Shown: piece by piece, positions 18,776 to 26,500 of the stretch
Layout: every line of letters starts with the position of its first letter
How positions within the stretch are numbered: the stretch's first letter is position 1
From: UMGS1002 sp964570825
GTDB lineage: Bacteria; Bacillota; Clostridia; Oscillospirales; CAG-272
Assembly (NCBI GenBank): GCA_964570825.1
Contig: CAZMZJ010000018.1
Coordinates: 1 to 40,216, forward strand
Direction of reading: 5' to 3'
Length of the DNA: 40,216 nt
Translations under genes and position numbers: made by a program
Notes under the pieces: generated by a model
The model's database searches: none
The model's input: the letters and a program-made list of their open reading frames with translations, nothing else
What the model was told of the DNA's origin: nothing

Positions 18776-18804
18776 ATTATATCATTACGGTCGTTATGTG
18801 TCAA
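18776..18804 (-). promoter_or_regulatory. Consensus sigma-A promoter of alaS
   Basis: On the minus strand TTGACA (18804-18799), a 17-base spacer and TATAAT (18781-18776): both hexamers are perfect. The transcript should start near 18769 with a leader of about 100 bases. Its first bases hold a small hairpin, CAGGT (18750-18754) with ACCTG (18761-18765), possibly an operator. Confidence 0.85.
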
Positions 18805-18998
18805 TAGCAGCTTTGGCAGTTTGCTGAAAAACGGTTTGTAAATTTGTTAAAAATGGTAATATAAATGCAGATATGAAGCCGATATTGACATTTATGATCC
18901 CGCTGAATTGAAAATATAATTATCAAAAAGTCTGGAGTAAAAAACACTTGCACTTTTTTGAGCCGCAATCAAAAGAAAGCTCATGGCGAGTATCATAA

Positions 18999-19147
18999 CG
19001 CCGTGAGAATTATAAGGCGGATTATTATGTGGCGAATTTGCTCGGTATCAAGAAATTTACTGTGCAAGCCCGGATAACGTTACAGTTTTTCTGACATATA
19101 CCTCAGGCAGCAACGCGGCGGTTAAGTACGGCGTGCCTGCAAACTGA
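18999..19147 (+). pseudogene. Possible decayed gene remnant, frameshifted
   Basis: One frame gives YYVANLLGIKKFTVQ and, after a shift near 19060, another gives NVTVFLTYTSGSNAAVKYG and a stop at 19145-19147. Each stretch has the composition of real protein and they join smoothly at the shift, while no intact start exists upstream. I do not recognise the family. It could also be chance. Confidence 0.3.
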
Positions 19148-19180
19148 GCATTCATCCGCTGATGGTTATAAAGAATAACA

Positions 19181-19204
19181 GGGAACTCTCAAATGAAAGT
19201 TCCC
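19181..19204 (-). terminator. Possible weak terminator of the pantothenate kinase gene
   Basis: GGGAACT (19181-19187) pairs with AGTTCCC (19198-19204). It lies about 45 bases past the kinase stop. The following minus-strand bases are T-rich (TGTTATTCTTT) but do not form a clean T run. Confidence 0.4.
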
Positions 19205-19247
19205 AAAAATTATTTGGCTGTTTTCTATTACCGATATATTTTTTTTG

Positions 19248-20150
19248 TTACTCTCCGATGCCCGAGAGCGCGGCGCCGATGACGGTGCCGAACTGCGCGT
19301 TTTCCGGGACTAAGAATTGCACGTTGAATGATGGGCCGAGACCGACAATTGCTTTTCTGATAGGTGCGAAAGATGTCAGGTTGCCGGTCAGGACTATGGT
19401 GCTGATTTTATACGAGCGCGCTGCGAATATTGCGATCATCGCGATGGTTTCGGCGACCATGTTTGCGATTCCGAGGGCAATATCATGGCGTCCGGCGAGG
19501 TCGCTCAGCTTGCCGAAGTTTGAGGCGGTCAGATCGTGATTGACGTCGGGAAAGAGAGAAAGGTCAGAAATATCCTTGATTCGCAGGTCGACTTTATCAA
19601 GGTCGCCGCCCTCGCAGAGCTGCTCGATATGCCCGATTGTATCGACGCCGAGAATTTTGCGCGAGAGTCCGATCAGAGTGCCGCCTCCGACTCCCGTGCC
19701 GCCGAGATAATCGATATCGGTTTTTTTGCCGTTTTTCTTTGCATGAATGACGGCGGTGCCGGTGCCCATGCTGACGATAACCGCCTCTTCGAGTCCTGAA
19801 AGGTAAAGGCCGCCGAGCCCGATGCTCTTGAATTCTGAGACCGAGCGGCAGTCGAGCGAATAAATTGGTTTTGTAACGAATGTGGAGCCGACTCCGGTCA
19901 TCATAATCCGGTCGATATCTGAAATTTCAAGATTGTTTTCGGAGGTAAAGCGCCCGAACGCGCCGTAAATCGAGGTTATCGGGTCTGCCGCGCGGATAAA
20001 AAGCGGAGATATGAGCTCGATATTTTTATTGTCGGATTCAGGCGCGCTGTTAGAGCTGTTAGCACTGTTAGCACTGTTAGCGCTGTTAACGCGGAAGCCG
20101 ACGATTTTAGTCGTGCTTCCTCCGACATCAATTCCTATAATTGTACGCAT
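19248..20150 (-). CDS. coaW: Type II pantothenate kinase with Asn-Ser-Ala repeat insert
   Basis: Predicted to phosphorylate pantothenate with ATP, the first step of coenzyme A synthesis, in the cytoplasm. The 300-residue protein has the N-terminal phosphate motif GIDVGGSTTK, the MMTGVGSTF segment, VSMGTGTA, GGTGVGGGTLIGLS and the late VLTGNL motif; these are those of the type II (Staphylococcus/eukaryote-like) family rather than CoaA or CoaX. Residues 22-37 are a low-complexity insert of N-S-A triplets encoded by a 9-bp tandem repeat, located in the loop after the first two strands where it is unlikely to disturb the active site. GAAAGGA lies 10 bases before the ATG. The gene is divergent from the HAD hydrolase gene, and their promoters overlap. 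Confidence 0.88.
   Translation of the reverse strand: MRTIIGIDVGGSTTKIVGFRVNSANSANSANSSNSAPESDNKNIELISPLFIRAADPITSIYGAFGRFTSENNLEISDIDRIMMTGVGSTFVTKPIYSLDCRSVSEFKSIGLGGLYLSGLEEAVIVSMGTGTAVIHAKKNGKKTDIDYLGGTGVGGGTLIGLSRKILGVDTIGHIEQLCEGGDLDKVDLRIKDISDLSLFPDVNHDLTASNFGKLSDLAGRHDIALGIANMVAETIAMIAIFAARSYKISTIVLTGNLTSFAPIRKAIVGLGPSFNVQFLVPENAQFGTVIGAALSGIGE
20047..20091 (-). repeat. 9-bp tandem repeat (5 units) inside the pantothenate kinase gene
   Basis: Five consecutive 9-base units on the + strand: CTGTTAGAG, CTGTTAGCA, CTGTTAGCA, CTGTTAGCG, CTGTTAACG. On the coding strand they give Asn-Ser-Ala triplets. The unit length is a multiple of three, so copy-number change keeps the frame. Confidence 0.9.
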
Positions 20151-20180
20151 ATTCCGACATTCCTTTCATTGAATGAATAA

Positions 20181-20209
20181 AGTATAACATACTCTTGCAA
20201 AAATTTCAA
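20181..20209 (-). promoter_or_regulatory. Promoter of the pantothenate kinase gene
   Basis: On the minus strand TTGAAA (20209-20204), a 17-base spacer and TATACT (20186-20181), ending 31 bases before the ATG. Confidence 0.65.
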
Positions 20210-20223
20210 TATGATGATATAAT
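20195..20223 (+). promoter_or_regulatory. Promoter of the HAD-IIA hydrolase gene
   Basis: TTGCAA (20195-20200), a 17-base spacer and TATAAT (20218-20223). It overlaps the divergent kinase promoter by 15 bases, so the two probably compete for polymerase. Confidence 0.7.
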
Positions 20224-20275
20224 TAACTTCAGTTTATAAAGTGATTGATAAAAATCATATAAAAAGAGGTTAAGA

Positions 20276-21100
20276 ATGAATTTCACCAATCCAAACCCGA
20301 GCGTTTTGTCGGAAAAGAAACTGTACATTTTCGATATGGACGGTACGATTTATCTCGGAAATAATGTATTCGATTTTGCAATACGCTTCATCAACCACCT
20401 CCGCGCAGCCGGAAAAAAGATACTTTTCTTCACGAACAACGCGTCCCACACAGCCGAATTTTATGTAAAGAAACTAACAAAGCTTGGTTTTTCGCCGACG
20501 CCCGATGAAATTATGACCTCGGGCGACGTTACGATTGAGTTTCTCAAGCGCCACAGACAAGGCAAGAGCGTTTATCTTGTCGGAACCGACGAGCTGGTCG
20601 AGAGCTTCCGCGCGAACGGAATCAGGATGCTGAACGGAAACGAGGACAAGGCGGATATCGTAATTACCAGCTTTGATACGTCACTGACATACCAGAAGCT
20701 GAACGACGCCTGCCGTCTCATCCGCGGCGGCGCAGAGTATCTTTCCACACATCCGGATTTCAACTGTCCGACAGAGAACGGGTTCATACCCGACAGCGGA
20801 GCCATTGCGGCGCTGGTGACCGCTTCCACCGGCAAGGTTCCGACCTATTTCGGCAAGCCGTACCGCGAGACAATCGAGATGATCGGCGAGGCGACTGGGT
20901 TCAAGCTCGGCGAGATGTGCATTTTTGGTGACAGGCTCTACACGGATATTGCAATCGGCAAGAAGCACGGAGTAACGGCAGTACTCGTCCTCTCGGGCGA
21001 AACTCAGCCCAAAGACGTCGACGCCGCCGCGCCTGCGGAAAAGCCTGATTTTGCTTATCCCTCGCTTGACGATGTGGATAAAATTATGTTTGGGAAATAA
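20276..21100 (+). CDS. HAD-IIA family sugar-phosphatase-like hydrolase
   Basis: A 274-residue cytoplasmic phosphatase of the NagD/AraL (HAD-IIA) group. Motif I is FDMDGTIYLGN with nucleophile D20 and acid/base D22. Motif II is FFTNNAS. The lysine motif is in YFGKPYRETIEMI, and motif IV is FGDRLYTDIAIGKKHG. The cap between motifs II and III is the C2a type expected for this group. Members remove phosphate from nucleotides, sugar phosphates or glycerol phosphate; the substrate cannot be chosen from sequence. GAGG precedes the ATG. A strong hairpin follows the stop. Confidence 0.9.
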   Translation: MNFTNPNPSVLSEKKLYIFDMDGTIYLGNNVFDFAIRFINHLRAAGKKILFFTNNASHTAEFYVKKLTKLGFSPTPDEIMTSGDVTIEFLKRHRQGKSVYLVGTDELVESFRANGIRMLNGNEDKADIVITSFDTSLTYQKLNDACRLIRGGAEYLSTHPDFNCPTENGFIPDSGAIAALVTASTGKVPTYFGKPYRETIEMIGEATGFKLGEMCIFGDRLYTDIAIGKKHGVTAVLVLSGETQPKDVDAAAPAEKPDFAYPSLDDVDKIMFGK

Positions 21101-21117
21101 GAGGCGATGCGGGATGT

Positions 21118-21162
21118 TGCCCCTCGCTAAGGCAAGGGGGCTTTTTTCAAAAAGCCCCCTTT
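21118..21162 (+). terminator. Composite terminator after the HAD hydrolase gene
   Basis: GCCCC (21119-21123) can pair with GGGGC (21137-21141) ahead of six T bases, a classical terminator. The second half of it forms an even longer palindrome: AAGGGGGCTTTTT (21134-21146) with AAAAAGCCCCCTT (21149-21161). TTGCC (21118-21122) and GGCAA (21131-21135) add a third, competing stem. Confidence 0.8.
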
Positions 21163-21302
21163 GGAAATCTCAAATTTAACAATAGGTAAAGTTGCCGAAA
21201 AATTTTTTGTTTATTCGGATTAAATGTTCAGGAAATTTTTCAGATAGTTCTTGAAAAGGTGCTGAAGGGCGGTATTTCCGCCGCCTATTCATAGGAGGTC
21301 GT

Positions 21303-23072
21303 ATGGCGTTTGATGCCGGCATGCTTGCGTGCGCAGCGTGTGAAATTAAAAAAAGCGCGCAGGGCGGGAGGGTTGAAAAAATTTTTCAGCCGGAACGCGA
21401 CGAAATAATAATACAGCTCCGGACGACGCTCGGCGGGCGGAAGATACTCATCAACGCCGGCTCGAACAACCCGCGGATCTGCTATTCTGCGCTTGCGATG
21501 GAGAACCCGGCTGTCGCGCCGAACTTCTGCATGCTTCTGCGCAAGCACCTGAACGGTTCGAAGCTGACCGACATAGTGCAGCAGGGGTTTGAGCGGTCAG
21601 TATGGCTTTCTTTCGAGTGTCGGGACGAGATGGGGTTTGAATGCACCAAGTACCTTATCGCAGAGGTGATGGGAAAGTACAGCAATCTTATTTTTACCGA
21701 CGGGGGGCTGAAGGTAATCGGCGCGCTGCGTCCGGTTGATTTTACGACAAGCAGCCGCAGGCAGGTTCTGCCGGGGATGAAGTACGAGCTGCCGCCCACT
21801 CAGGACAAGGCTGATCCGCTTTTATGCGGACGCGAAGAGTTTTTGTCCGCCTATGAATCGGCTCCGGCTGAGCAGAAGGCTGAAAAATTCATAACCGACA
21901 CATACCTCGGCATATCGTCAGCCGTGGCGCGCGAAATGGTTTACAGAGCGACGCGTCACACCGACACTCCGGTGAAATACTGCGCTGCCGAGGATATATG
22001 GCGGGCATTCAACGATATAATGAACGCGGTCCGCGGAGAAAAATATGACCCGACGCTTGTGATCGTCGACGGACGGATGGCCGAGTATGCGTTCACCGAC
22101 CTGTCGCAGTACGGTCCTGGCGCTGAGCGGCGGCATTTTGAGAGCGCCGGCGAGCTGCTCGACACATATTACGGCGAGCGCGACCGCGACACGCGGATAA
22201 AACAGAGAGCCGCCGATATTCTGCGGCTTGTTTCGGCCGCGGAGGCTCGCATATCGCGCAAGCTTGAGCATCAGCGGGAGGAGCTGGCCGAGTGCGCCCG
22301 CGGGGACGAGTACAAAAGGGACGGGGATCTTGTCACCTCAAATATGTACGCCATAGAGAAGGGCACCGGATATGTGACGCTCACCGATTATTCGGATATG
22401 AGGGCCGACGGGAGTTACGCTGCGCGTGTGGTGAAGCTTGACCCGCATCTGAGTCCGGCCGAAAACGCGCAGCTGCTATACAGGAAGTATAACAAGGCGA
22501 AGCACGCAAAAGTCGAGCTTGCGCGGCAGATCGAAATGGGCGAGTCCGAGCTGAACTATCTTTCAAGCGTTCTCGATGCGCTCGGCCACGCCGAGACAGC
22601 GGACGACCTTGAGGAGATCCGGGACGAGCTGTATAAATCGGGATATGCCTCGAAGATGAAGGGATACGCCGCGCCGAAGAAGAAAAAGCCTGCGGTTATG
22701 ACCTTTATCACAAGCGGCGGATACACTGTGATGTGCGGGCGGAACAATGTTCAGAACGAGTATATAACTCATCAGCTTGCCGACAGAAACGACTATTGGT
22801 TTCATGTCAAAGGGCGTCCGGGTTCGCACGCAGTGCTTATTACAGCCGGGCGCGAACCGGGGGAAATTGATTTCACGCAGGCAGCCCGGATTGCCGCGCT
22901 TTATTCGAGTGCAGCCGGCGGGCAGAACGTGCCCGTCGATTATACCCGTGTGAGGAACCTGAAAAAAGTGCCGGGCGGGAAGCCGGGGTTTGTGATATAT
23001 CACACCAATTGGACGGCTTATGTGACGCCGGACAGGGACGAGGCAAAAAGGCTGCGCGTGACTAAAGCCTGA
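21303..23072 (+). CDS. rqcH: RqcH, ribosome-associated quality control NFACT protein
   Basis: Binds stalled 50S subunits carrying peptidyl-tRNA and recruits tRNA-Ala to add C-terminal alanine tails for degradation; older annotations call it fibronectin-binding protein. The 589 residues show the NFACT-N domain (MAFDAGMLACAACEIKK, NFCMLLRKHLNGSKL, EVMGKYSNLIF), a helix-hairpin-helix region, a coiled coil around 400-445 (KYNKAKHAKVELARQIEMGE), and the NFACT-R domain (DYWFHVKGRPGSHAVLI). The Asp-Arg pair needed for alanine tailing in characterised RqcH appears here as E96-R97. AGGAGG at 21293-21298 sits four bases before the ATG, preceded by a small hairpin, GGCGG/CCGCC (21268-21282). Confidence 0.93.
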   Translation: MAFDAGMLACAACEIKKSAQGGRVEKIFQPERDEIIIQLRTTLGGRKILINAGSNNPRICYSALAMENPAVAPNFCMLLRKHLNGSKLTDIVQQGFERSVWLSFECRDEMGFECTKYLIAEVMGKYSNLIFTDGGLKVIGALRPVDFTTSSRRQVLPGMKYELPPTQDKADPLLCGREEFLSAYESAPAEQKAEKFITDTYLGISSAVAREMVYRATRHTDTPVKYCAAEDIWRAFNDIMNAVRGEKYDPTLVIVDGRMAEYAFTDLSQYGPGAERRHFESAGELLDTYYGERDRDTRIKQRAADILRLVSAAEARISRKLEHQREELAECARGDEYKRDGDLVTSNMYAIEKGTGYVTLTDYSDMRADGSYAARVVKLDPHLSPAENAQLLYRKYNKAKHAKVELARQIEMGESELNYLSSVLDALGHAETADDLEEIRDELYKSGYASKMKGYAAPKKKKPAVMTFITSGGYTVMCGRNNVQNEYITHQLADRNDYWFHVKGRPGSHAVLITAGREPGEIDFTQAARIAALYSSAAGGQNVPVDYTRVRNLKKVPGGKPGFVIYHTNWTAYVTPDRDEAKRLRVTKA

Positions 23073-23161
23073 AAGACTGATTTTATAGACAGTGAGTTTT
23101 GTACTTTTTGTTTTGCCATGAATCGGGGCGGAAATTCCGATTTTGCCGGCGCAAGAGCGAG

Positions 23162-23209
23162 CCCGGCCGCCGTTTCAGTGAAAGCTGAAACGGCGGCCGG
23201 GTTATTTTT
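23162..23209 (+). terminator. Strong terminator of rqcH
   Basis: CCCGGCCGCCGTTTCAG (23162-23178) and CTGAAACGGCGGCCGGG (23185-23201) give a 17-bp perfect stem with a six-base loop, then TTATTTTT. It stands between two converging genes and may also hold back transcription from the minus strand, although no T run exists on that side. Confidence 0.9.
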
Positions 23210-23248
23210 ATGATAACCTTTTAATCTGTTTATATTTATGCGCCGATT

Positions 23249-24634
23249 TTACCCGTATTTTTTCATTCCGGTGATACAGTCGGCGACATAAATGCCCATG
23301 GCGCCAGACTGTGAGAGCCCGCGGCATATGCCGCTGCCGTCCCCGATTATATAAATGCCCTCAATAAGCTCGAAATCGTTGTTCATAAATACCGGGCGTA
23401 TCGAATAATACTTGCTTTCGCAGCCGTAGAGGAGCGTGTCGTCGTTTGCCGTACCGGGGGCGACCGTATCGAGAGCGTAAATTGTTTCGATTATATTTGT
23501 CAGCGTGCGGTGAGGGAGGACAAGAGATATATCGCCCGCGGTAGCTTTAAGAGTGGGAGTGACACTGTTCTGACCGAGCCTGTGGTCATTTGTTCTGCGG
23601 CCGCGTATGAGGTCGCCGAAGCGCTGGACGAGCACGTTTCCGTTGCCGATCATGTTGGCAAGGCGCGAGATATTCTCGGCGTATTCGGTCGGCTGGTCGA
23701 ACGGGTCGGTAAAGTGTATGCTTGAAAGGATGGCGAAGTTGCAGTTGTCGGTTTTCTTGTCCGGCTCGGCAAAGGCATGTCCGTTTGCCGTTATGATTCC
23801 GTGGTTGTTTTCTGCCGAAACAAGTCCGCCCTTGTTGAAGCAGAACATACGGCAGCGGTCTTCAAAAGTTTTTGTTTTATAAAGTATCTTAGGCTCGTAA
23901 ATGCGGTCTGAGAATTCGCGCCAGATGATATCCTTCATCTCGACGCGCACGCCGATGTCAACCGAATTCGACTTCATCTTGACGCCGTGGCTGTTGCAGA
24001 AATCGGCGACAAAGTTCGCGCCGCCGCGGCCCGTGGCGATGATGACGCGCGACGCGGCAATTTCGCTGCCGTCGGTATAAGTCAGACGGTAGTTTCCGGC
24101 CTCGCCGTTTATATCGCAGCAGTCGCGGAACGGAAGCATTGTGATTCCTTCATCTGAGAGGTCGGCGATAAGGTTTTGCATTGTTTTGAAGTTGTTGTCT
24201 GTTCCGAGATGCTTGACGTTCATGTCGAGCAGGCGGAGGTTATGCTGAAGGCATTTGAGCTTGAGCGCCTCGTTGGAACGGTAGATTTCGGGAATTCCCG
24301 AGGTGCAGTAGCGGTTGAGCACCTTATCGACCTCGTTTATGTAAAAGTTTGCCGTATCGTCGCCAAGTTCCTCGCCGAGCGTTCCGCCGTACGCGGTGCC
24401 GAGATTGAACTTGCCGTCGGAGAATGCGCCGGCACCCGCAAAGCCGGATGTAATCGAGCAGATTTTGCAATGAATGCAGGTTTTTTCACGGCCAGCCGGG
24501 CAGTGCCGGTTTTCTATTGTATTTCCGCGTTCGGTTATAACAATTTTGAGATTTGAGTCATTGCGGTGGAGCCGGTACGCTGCCATAAGCCCGCCGATGC
24601 CTCCTCCGATTATTGCTACATCATATTTATCCAT
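23249..24634 (-). CDS. FAD-dependent oxidoreductase of the COG2509 type
   Basis: A 461-residue flavoprotein of unknown substrate. The Rossmann motif GGGIGGLMAAYRL is at residues 10-22, a second GxG segment is IIATGRGGANFV, and the C-terminal FAD motif is GIYIIGDGSGICRGLSQSG. A cysteine cluster, C45, C53, C56 and C59 (CIHCKIC), followed by GFAGAGAFSDGKFNLG, is the hallmark I associate with COG2509 proteins and may hold an Fe-S centre or redox disulfide. AAGGA lies 10 bases upstream of the ATG. It has its own consensus promoter about 150 bases upstream, so it is probably monocistronic and not part of the rsmI operon behind it. Confidence 0.82.
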   Translation of the reverse strand: MDKYDVAIIGGGIGGLMAAYRLHRNDSNLKIVITERGNTIENRHCPAGREKTCIHCKICSITSGFAGAGAFSDGKFNLGTAYGGTLGEELGDDTANFYINEVDKVLNRYCTSGIPEIYRSNEALKLKCLQHNLRLLDMNVKHLGTDNNFKTMQNLIADLSDEGITMLPFRDCCDINGEAGNYRLTYTDGSEIAASRVIIATGRGGANFVADFCNSHGVKMKSNSVDIGVRVEMKDIIWREFSDRIYEPKILYKTKTFEDRCRMFCFNKGGLVSAENNHGIITANGHAFAEPDKKTDNCNFAILSSIHFTDPFDQPTEYAENISRLANMIGNGNVLVQRFGDLIRGRRTNDHRLGQNSVTPTLKATAGDISLVLPHRTLTNIIETIYALDTVAPGTANDDTLLYGCESKYYSIRPVFMNNDFELIEGIYIIGDGSGICRGLSQSGAMGIYVADCITGMKKYG

Positions 24635-24780
24635 TATATGACATTCCTTTCCGCTGCAAGTAAGGATTGTGATGTTTCCGCCTTATGCCGTTCATTTCGG
24701 CGGCGAGGCGCTGAATTTGATGATTATAGGTTTTGACTTATGCGCCTACGGTTTGTGTGAAACATTCATCACAACTTTTA

Positions 24781-24809
24781 ATTATAAAGGATTTGATCCG
24801 CTTTGTCAA
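24781..24809 (-). promoter_or_regulatory. Consensus promoter of the COG2509 gene
   Basis: On the minus strand TTGACA (24809-24804), a 17-base spacer and TATAAT (24786-24781), both hexamers perfect. The leader to the ATG at 24634 is about 140 bases. Confidence 0.85.
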
Positions 24810-24837
24810 TAACCTGCATATGCCGAAAAAATGTTGG

Positions 24838-25701
24838 TCAAAACAGTTTTTTAAGGTTGAGGGAGGCTTTGTAAACCTCGTTTTTGCTGAGATTTTTGTT
24901 TTTTTCGCTGACGTTGGCGATTGCCTCTTTTAGAGAGCAGCCGGACTTTATGATTTCGTCGACAAGCAAAGCTTCGGGAGATATCTCCTGCCCAATTGCC
25001 GCGGTGTCCTGAGCGGGAACTTTATCGCGCTGTATTACGACGGCATATTCGCCGAGACGCGCGTTCGGCGCGGCCTCAAGCTGCTTTAACACTTCGCCGA
25101 TATCTCCGCGGTACGATTTCTCGTAAAATTTAGTTATATCATTGATGACGAAAGCCCTGCACTCCGGAAGAGCCGACGCGATTTCCTCAAGAGACTCGAT
25201 AATTCTGCTGGCGGCCTCGTAGATCACGAATGTATCGACAGGGGAGGTTAATAATATATTATAATAATTCTCTTTTTCTCGTTTTTCCCGCGGTATGAAG
25301 CCCATGAAGCAGAACTGCGTGAAAATAAAGCCCGAGACCGAGAGGGCGGATATTGCCGCGGAAGGTCCGGGGACGGCGACGACGTCAATTCCCTTGTCCC
25401 TTGCCTCAGATATCAGAATGCAGCCGGGATCCGAGATGCACGGGGTTCCGGCATCCGACACGAGGGCGACGTTAATATTTTCGGTAATGATTTTTTCGAT
25501 AAGCTCGCCGCTTTTTTCGTGTTCGTTGAACTTGTGGTATGCGACAAGCGGCGTTTTGATTGAGAAGTGATTAAGAAGAGGGAGCGTTCTGCGCGTGTCC
25601 TCGGCGGCGATGAGATCCGCGTTTCTCAGGGTTTCAAGCGCTCTCTCTGAAATATCCGACAGGTTTCCTATCGGTGTTGCGACAACAAATAATTTACCCA
25701 A
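24838..25701 (-). CDS. rsmI: 16S rRNA (cytidine-1402-2'-O) methyltransferase RsmI
   Basis: Adds the 2'-O-methyl group to C1402 in helix 44 of 16S rRNA, using SAM. The 287 residues show the tetrapyrrole-methylase fold: LFVVATPIGNLSDISERALE at the N-terminus, AEDTRRTLPLLNHF, ALVSDAGTPCISDPG, VPGPSAAISALSVSG and FMGFIPREKREK, all standard for RsmI. The start codon is TTG at 25701, with AAGGA inside the end of the upstream gene; the two genes overlap by eight bases, so translation is probably coupled. It is the last gene of a three-gene operon with an Rmt-like rRNA methyltransferase and a TGT-like enzyme. Confidence 0.95.
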   Translation of the reverse strand: MGKLFVVATPIGNLSDISERALETLRNADLIAAEDTRRTLPLLNHFSIKTPLVAYHKFNEHEKSGELIEKIITENINVALVSDAGTPCISDPGCILISEARDKGIDVVAVPGPSAAISALSVSGFIFTQFCFMGFIPREKREKENYYNILLTSPVDTFVIYEAASRIIESLEEIASALPECRAFVINDITKFYEKSYRGDIGEVLKQLEAAPNARLGEYAVVIQRDKVPAQDTAAIGQEISPEALLVDEIIKSGCSLKEAIANVSEKNKNLSKNEVYKASLNLKKLF

Positions 25702-26500
25702 GCTGTTCCTTCTTTCTTATGATGAATAAAAGCTCGTTGGAGTATTCTTTTGCAAGGCAGTATTCGAACTTATCGGCAGGGAAGGAATTGCGCATGAAAT
25801 CGCTGTAAAAAGCGCACATTCCGCAATTTCTGCCCGACAGGCTCTTCGTCGGGAAAGTTATTGTGAAGAATTCCGAATCAAGCCGGTTGATTAGCTGCCT
25901 GACGTATCCCTTGCGCTGCTGCTCGAGCAGAGGAATTATTTTGAAAAGAAAGACGTTCTGAAATCTGTCAGAAGGGATTCTGTATAGGATGTCGCTGGCG
26001 TATGCGACGCCGCCGACGCCTGCCAGCCTGAAAAATTTATTGAGCAAATCAATTATTTTGACATTTATGTCGGTTGCATGATATTTGATCTCCGCGGCGT
26101 AATTTCTTGACATAACGTAAAACGGGTTGAACCCGCAGGCTATGTCGAGCACCGTGCCGCCGCTGCCGGACGTCGAGAAGATATCGCGGTACAGCTCGTC
26201 CACAAAGCCTGCTCTTTCGGACGACGAGGCGTGAAGAGAAAGGATTTTGTTGACAGTATCCTTAATGTCACCCCTGTCTTTATTCATTCCCGTAAGCAGC
26301 GCGTCGGCGCGTTTTATATCATCCTCGCCGATAAATGCGCCGGTTATCTGATGGAGCTTTGTCTTTACCGATTTTATGACGTCCTTGTCGGACCTGTATT
26401 TACAGATTTCTTCGGAAGCGATGCGCAGGATCGTTTCGTCGCAGACCGAACCGTACTTTTTTGACTCTCTGACGATGCCGGCGCAGGTTTCAGCCGTCAT
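25694..26500 (-). CDS. ArmA/Rmt-like 16S rRNA (guanine-1405-N7) methyltransferase homologue
   Basis: A 268-residue SAM-dependent methyltransferase that I recognise as a homologue of the ArmA/RmtB/FmrO family. Family features run along the whole length: ESKKY (12-16), KLHQI (48-52), LHASSSER (89-96), SAM loop LDIACGFNP (118-126), YHATDIN (140-146), FLFKIIPLLEQQ (184-195), FPTKSLSGRNCGM (216-228) and SNELLFII (254-261). ArmA as I recall it carries close counterparts of each (KLHQIWG, IHSSTNER, LDFGCGFNPL, SFPIKSLSG). Known members methylate N7 of G1405 and give high resistance to gentamicin- and kanamycin-class drugs. Here the gene sits in a chromosomal operon, overlapping the TGT-like gene by 11 bases and rsmI by eight, without mobile elements, so a native rRNA-modifying role is likely. 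Activity and exact target are inference. Confidence 0.85.
   Translation of the reverse strand: MTAETCAGIVRESKKYGSVCDETILRIASEEICKYRSDKDVIKSVKTKLHQITGAFIGEDDIKRADALLTGMNKDRGDIKDTVNKILSLHASSSERAGFVDELYRDIFSTSGSGGTVLDIACGFNPFYVMSRNYAAEIKYHATDINVKIIDLLNKFFRLAGVGGVAYASDILYRIPSDRFQNVFLFKIIPLLEQQRKGYVRQLINRLDSEFFTITFPTKSLSGRNCGMCAFYSDFMRNSFPADKFEYCLAKEYSNELLFIIRKKEQLG

Noticed and set aside
20047..20091. CRISPR-like short repeats
   Set aside because: The units are only nine bases, contiguous and in frame within a gene; there are no spacers.
25694..26500. Recently acquired aminoglycoside resistance cassette
   Set aside because: There are no insertion sequences, integron sites or other resistance genes; the gene is embedded in a housekeeping operon with overlaps on both sides and similar base composition.
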